Origin: Fibrobacter sp.
Lineage (GTDB): Bacteria > Fibrobacterota > Fibrobacteria > Fibrobacterales > Fibrobacteraceae
DNA: 24,952 nt
Assembly (NCBI GenBank): GCA_017520105.1
Contig: JAFWRL010000038.1
Location: forward strand, 1-24,952
Direction: 5' to 3'
Below, one piece after another: positions 22,829 to 24,952 of the stretch. Numbering within the stretch: position 1 is the stretch's first letter; every line of letters starts with the position of its first letter. A program made the position numbers and the translations under genes. The notes beneath the pieces are model-generated. The model was not told where the DNA came from and searched no databases. It saw nothing but the letters and a program-made list of their open reading frames with translations.

Positions 22829-24244
22829 TTAAAGATAAAGGTCGATGGTGGAATAGATCTGGTTGAGTCCCGGCACGACAGGAGCAGGGATTTGACAGAG
22901 CATGCGGCCCGGTTCGTTCTTCGATTCCTGCGTGATGAACTGGTCTGCGTAATCGTCGATGTAACGCAGAATCTGTTCGGCTTCGAGGGCATAGGCAATA
23001 GCCTTGTTGTCTTCGTTCAAGGCATCAGGCAAGAGGGCGTGAATGACCTTGTTCTTGTACTTCGCCTTGTGCATCGCCATGATGGAATCGCGGAAGTAGT
23101 CAAGCGAAGCGATAACGCCCGTGTCAATAAGCTTGGTAAAGCGAACACCGCTGTTGTTGCTCTTGGTGGTCACGGCACGCACGATGCAGAGCTGGCTATC
23201 TTCTTCCACCAGCGGAATCACACCGCCGTAAAGCAAGACATCCTGTTCTTCGCCGCTCCACTTGTCTTCGACATCCGGAATCGCAAGCCCCGGAATGGCA
23301 ACGCCGTTCATCGGGACGTTCGGCTTGGAGTTGCTTGCAAAAATTGCACCGAGACCCGCCGCAATTTCCCACACGGTAGCATTGATCTTGTTCTTGACCG
23401 CCGCGATATGCAGACGTTCGTAGTTATGCTTGAGAGCTTCGGTCTTGGCGGCGCTTGCGGAGGCGGCAACCATCGCACAGACGGCACGCTGACCACGCTG
23501 TTCTAGCGGTGCAGCGGCAGCTTCAAGATGTACCTTGAGCTTGCCAAGGTTCGTTTCGTCGCTCACCGGGGACACGATGATGTGATAGCGTTCCGGGAAG
23601 GCGGCAGCAAGAGCCGTTTCGAGACTTACCGTGCCAACGCCAGCCGAAGCACTCACAGCACCTGCGGTGATGCCAGCAGCTTCGGATTCGACGGACACGT
23701 TCAGGCCGCCCGCAGCGGCGGAAACATACGCACCGCTGCACTTTGCGGTAAGAGTGACCTTGGCGGTAGCGGCTTCGGCGGTGACTGGAGCGTCGGGAGT
23801 GTTGTTCACTTCGGCTGCAAGGGCTGTCGCGACAGCTGCTGCGGTGTCTGTCTTGGCGACCCCCACGCTAATCTTCTGACCGTTGATGATGACGGAAACA
23901 ATGCCAGCCGCAGTAGCCGTCCCGGAAAGAGTACTTTCCCACGTAGCGGCAGAACCCGACACGGAGGCATGTCGCAAGAGCGTAATCTGTGCGTACTTCC
24001 AGGCTTTCTTTGCAGCCTTGTACATCTGCATAAGCACGGAACCCGAACCGGCAAGCGCAATGGCTTCCTGTTCGCTGGAAACTTCAGTCGGCTTGCAAGC
24101 CGCAAGAGCCCCCGCAGAAGACACGTCGCCAATGAGCAGCACCTTCTGGATGTTGGCGGGGAGACCGTTCGGGCCTGCGTAATAGTTGTAGCCCGTGTAA
24201 GTGCCCGGAATCATCGTTTCCGGGATGTTAGGATTCAGGTTCAT
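22829..24244 (-). CDS. Mu gpL-like contractile tail sheath protein
   Basis: The protein has 471 residues, close to the 490 or so of Mu gpL. It opens with a NIPETMIPGTYTGYNYYAGPNGLPANIQKVLLIG strand region. The middle part (about 115-215) is Ala/Thr/Val-rich with low complexity and probably an outward insertion domain. The C-terminus carries the conserved sheath core: VRAVTTKSNNSGVRFTKLIDTGVIASLDYFRDSI, and a final TIDLYL. Sheath subunits contract and drive the tube. The gene overlaps the gp37-like gene by 17 bases and precedes the tube gene. Confidence 0.85.
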   Translation of the reverse strand: MNLNPNIPETMIPGTYTGYNYYAGPNGLPANIQKVLLIGDVSSAGALAACKPTEVSSEQEAIALAGSGSVLMQMYKAAKKAWKYAQITLLRHASVSGSAATWESTLSGTATAAGIVSVIINGQKISVGVAKTDTAAAVATALAAEVNNTPDAPVTAEAATAKVTLTAKCSGAYVSAAAGGLNVSVESEAAGITAGAVSASAGVGTVSLETALAAAFPERYHIIVSPVSDETNLGKLKVHLEAAAAPLEQRGQRAVCAMVAASASAAKTEALKHNYERLHIAAVKNKINATVWEIAAGLGAIFASNSKPNVPMNGVAIPGLAIPDVEDKWSGEEQDVLLYGGVIPLVEEDSQLCIVRAVTTKSNNSGVRFTKLIDTGVIASLDYFRDSIMAMHKAKYKNKVIHALLPDALNEDNKAIAYALEAEQILRYIDDYADQFITQESKNEPGRMLCQIPAPVVPGLNQIYSTIDLYL

Positions 24245-24791
24245 TGTTTACCTCGTTGAAAATCACTTCGCTCTCGGCAAGAGTCTCGTTATCAGGCGTT
24301 TCACTCTTGAACGTAGAGCAGATGGAAAGCAGTTCCCTGTAGTTTTCTTCGGCTGCTTCGGGCACGAACGTGAACTGCGTTGTAAACTCAATTTCGATCA
24401 CCATGCAGGCTACAGCCACGTGCTCTGCGGTGGTCACTTCACGCCAATTGCCTACAGTCAAAGGTTCCATATCAAGCCCCAAATCGTTCTTGTGAAGCTT
24501 GCCAATGACGTAGCGGACAGCCGGGTGTGCCAGCTTGCGGCGCTCTTCCTCGTTCGCGACGTTCTTGAACACGAGCGAGACGACAATCTTTGCCATTTCC
24601 TCGACTTCGCCGCTATTGTCCATCGCGGTATATTCACCCGAAACAACAGCACACGCAAGGCCCGGGCGGGAAAGGGCTGAAATGTTATGCGACACGTCAA
24701 TAGCCTTGAAGTTCATAGGCGTGTTGTTGTCGCGTAAAAGGTCCTTGATAGCCTTTTCAATCACGTAGTCATTCGTCACGGCTACAGGCAT
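24228..24791 (-). CDS. Mu gp37-like protein (DUF1834 position)
   Basis: The protein has 187 residues. It has N-terminal NDYVIEKAIKDLLRDN, a strand-rich middle and an acidic tail after residue 145. Position between the gp36-like and sheath genes is that of Mu gp37, a small structural or tail-completion protein. Sequence recognition alone is weak. It starts within the stop of the previous gene (TGATG) and overlaps the sheath start by 17 bases. Alternatively it could be another neck or terminator protein. Confidence 0.55.
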   Translation of the reverse strand: MPVAVTNDYVIEKAIKDLLRDNNTPMNFKAIDVSHNISALSRPGLACAVVSGEYTAMDNSGEVEEMAKIVVSLVFKNVANEEERRKLAHPAVRYVIGKLHKNDLGLDMEPLTVGNWREVTTAEHVAVACMVIEIEFTTQFTFVPEAAEENYRELLSICSTFKSETPDNETLAESEVIFNEVNNEPES

Positions 24792-24952
24792 CAGAACCTC
24801 ATGGAGCTAAACGAAAACATGGCGGGCCCACCATCGACCTTGGAGGCAACGGAAAAGCCCGTTTCGGTAACAGGTTCATCGGGAGCGACCCCGATATCCT
24901 GTTCGCCATCGGCAATGCGGATGAGCAGCTTGATGGCGTTGTCGTAGCGGAG
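24791..24952 (-). CDS. Mu gp36-like protein (DUF1320), C-terminal part
   Basis: The last 53 residues are in the window. LRYDNAIKLLIRIADGEQDIGV resembles the RYDDALRWLRDVAxGxVSLG element of DUF1320/gp36 proteins, which are head-tail connector components. The end FSFSSMRF also fits the usual C-terminal aromatic run. The stop shares one base with the next start. The gene begins beyond the right edge. Confidence 0.6.
   Translation of the reverse strand, partial: LRYDNAIKLLIRIADGEQDIGVAPDEPVTETGFSVASKVDGGPAMFSFSSMRF

Larger units (their letters stand above)
8801..24952 (-). mobile_element. Mu-like prophage, tail-module half, with a diversity-generating retroelement (continues beyond window)
   Basis: From about 8801 to the right edge all genes lie on the minus strand. 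They follow the Mu order gp36-gp37-sheath-tube-gp41-tape measure-N-P-45-46-47-48-fibre. The left boundary is set by the sudden loss of U32 homology after the GGRSANR codons. Inside the boundary come tandem 22-bp units and a strong terminator, and then the last phage gene. This junction is therefore the phage right end in Mu orientation. Head, lysis, transposase and regulatory genes are not in the window. That the phage transposes like Mu is inferred from the synteny and the end repeats. I see no integrase gene or tRNA attachment site here. Confidence 0.8.

Noticed and set aside
22604..23506. A 300-codon plus-strand open frame
   Set aside because: It is the antisense shadow of the tail tube and sheath genes.
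1..24952. CRISPR arrays, tRNA genes, insertion sequences
   Set aside because: No regularly spaced repeats, tRNA-like cloverleaf or transposase frames were seen in the window.

Overview
The window joins a host chromosome segment (about 1-8800, roughly Fibrobacter-like) to one end of a Mu-like prophage (about 8801 to beyond 24952) that carries a complete diversity-generating retroelement (DGR). Assignment to Fibrobacter or a relative is an inference from the moderate GC content and the style of the host proteins: membrane-anchored formylglycine-generating-enzyme-like proteins with many DSLR repeats, a PDZ-thioredoxin fusion, and small lipoproteins. No rRNA or other marker gene is present to confirm it.

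Host part. A tight plus-strand cluster holds the end of ftsH, then folP (dihydropteroate synthase), cdaA (diadenylate cyclase) and a membrane-anchored FGE-like protein, followed by a small lipoprotein and a bidirectional terminator. Facing it on the minus strand are a PDZ-TlpA-like thioredoxin, a small outer-membrane-like protein, a dihydroorotate dehydrogenase family enzyme, and a membrane-anchored, Ala/Pro/Arg-rich disordered protein whose long leader could form a branched RNA structure. A small coiled-coil lipoprotein, an unrecognised 114-residue protein and a U32-family peptidase gene follow. The U32 gene breaks off in the middle of its conserved cysteine-region motif, at about 8800, where phage DNA begins.

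Prophage part. All genes lie on the minus strand, so they read from right to left. Their order matches the phage Mu tail module: gp36 (partial), gp37, sheath (gpL), tube (gpM), gp41 with a -1 frameshift extension, tape measure, gpN, gpP, gp45, gp46, gp47 (baseplate J), gp48, a short fibre-associated protein, and a long tail fibre. The baseplate J protein carries an inserted F5/8C (discoidin)-like domain.

DGR. The last 40 or so codons of the tail fibre gene are a variable repeat (VR, 11863-11979). Downstream lie a hairpin, an avd-like accessory gene, a template repeat (TR, 11196-11312) and a reverse transcriptase gene. TR and VR are 117 bp each and align without gaps. They differ at 16 positions, and every one is an adenine in the TR coding strand. 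This is the signature of adenine-specific mutagenic retrohoming, and the element probably diversifies the receptor-binding tip of the phage tail fibre. One more uncharacterised gene and a strong terminator close the late operon. Two adjacent 22-bp units that share TGAGACAA lie near the phage end and look like transposase-binding repeats.
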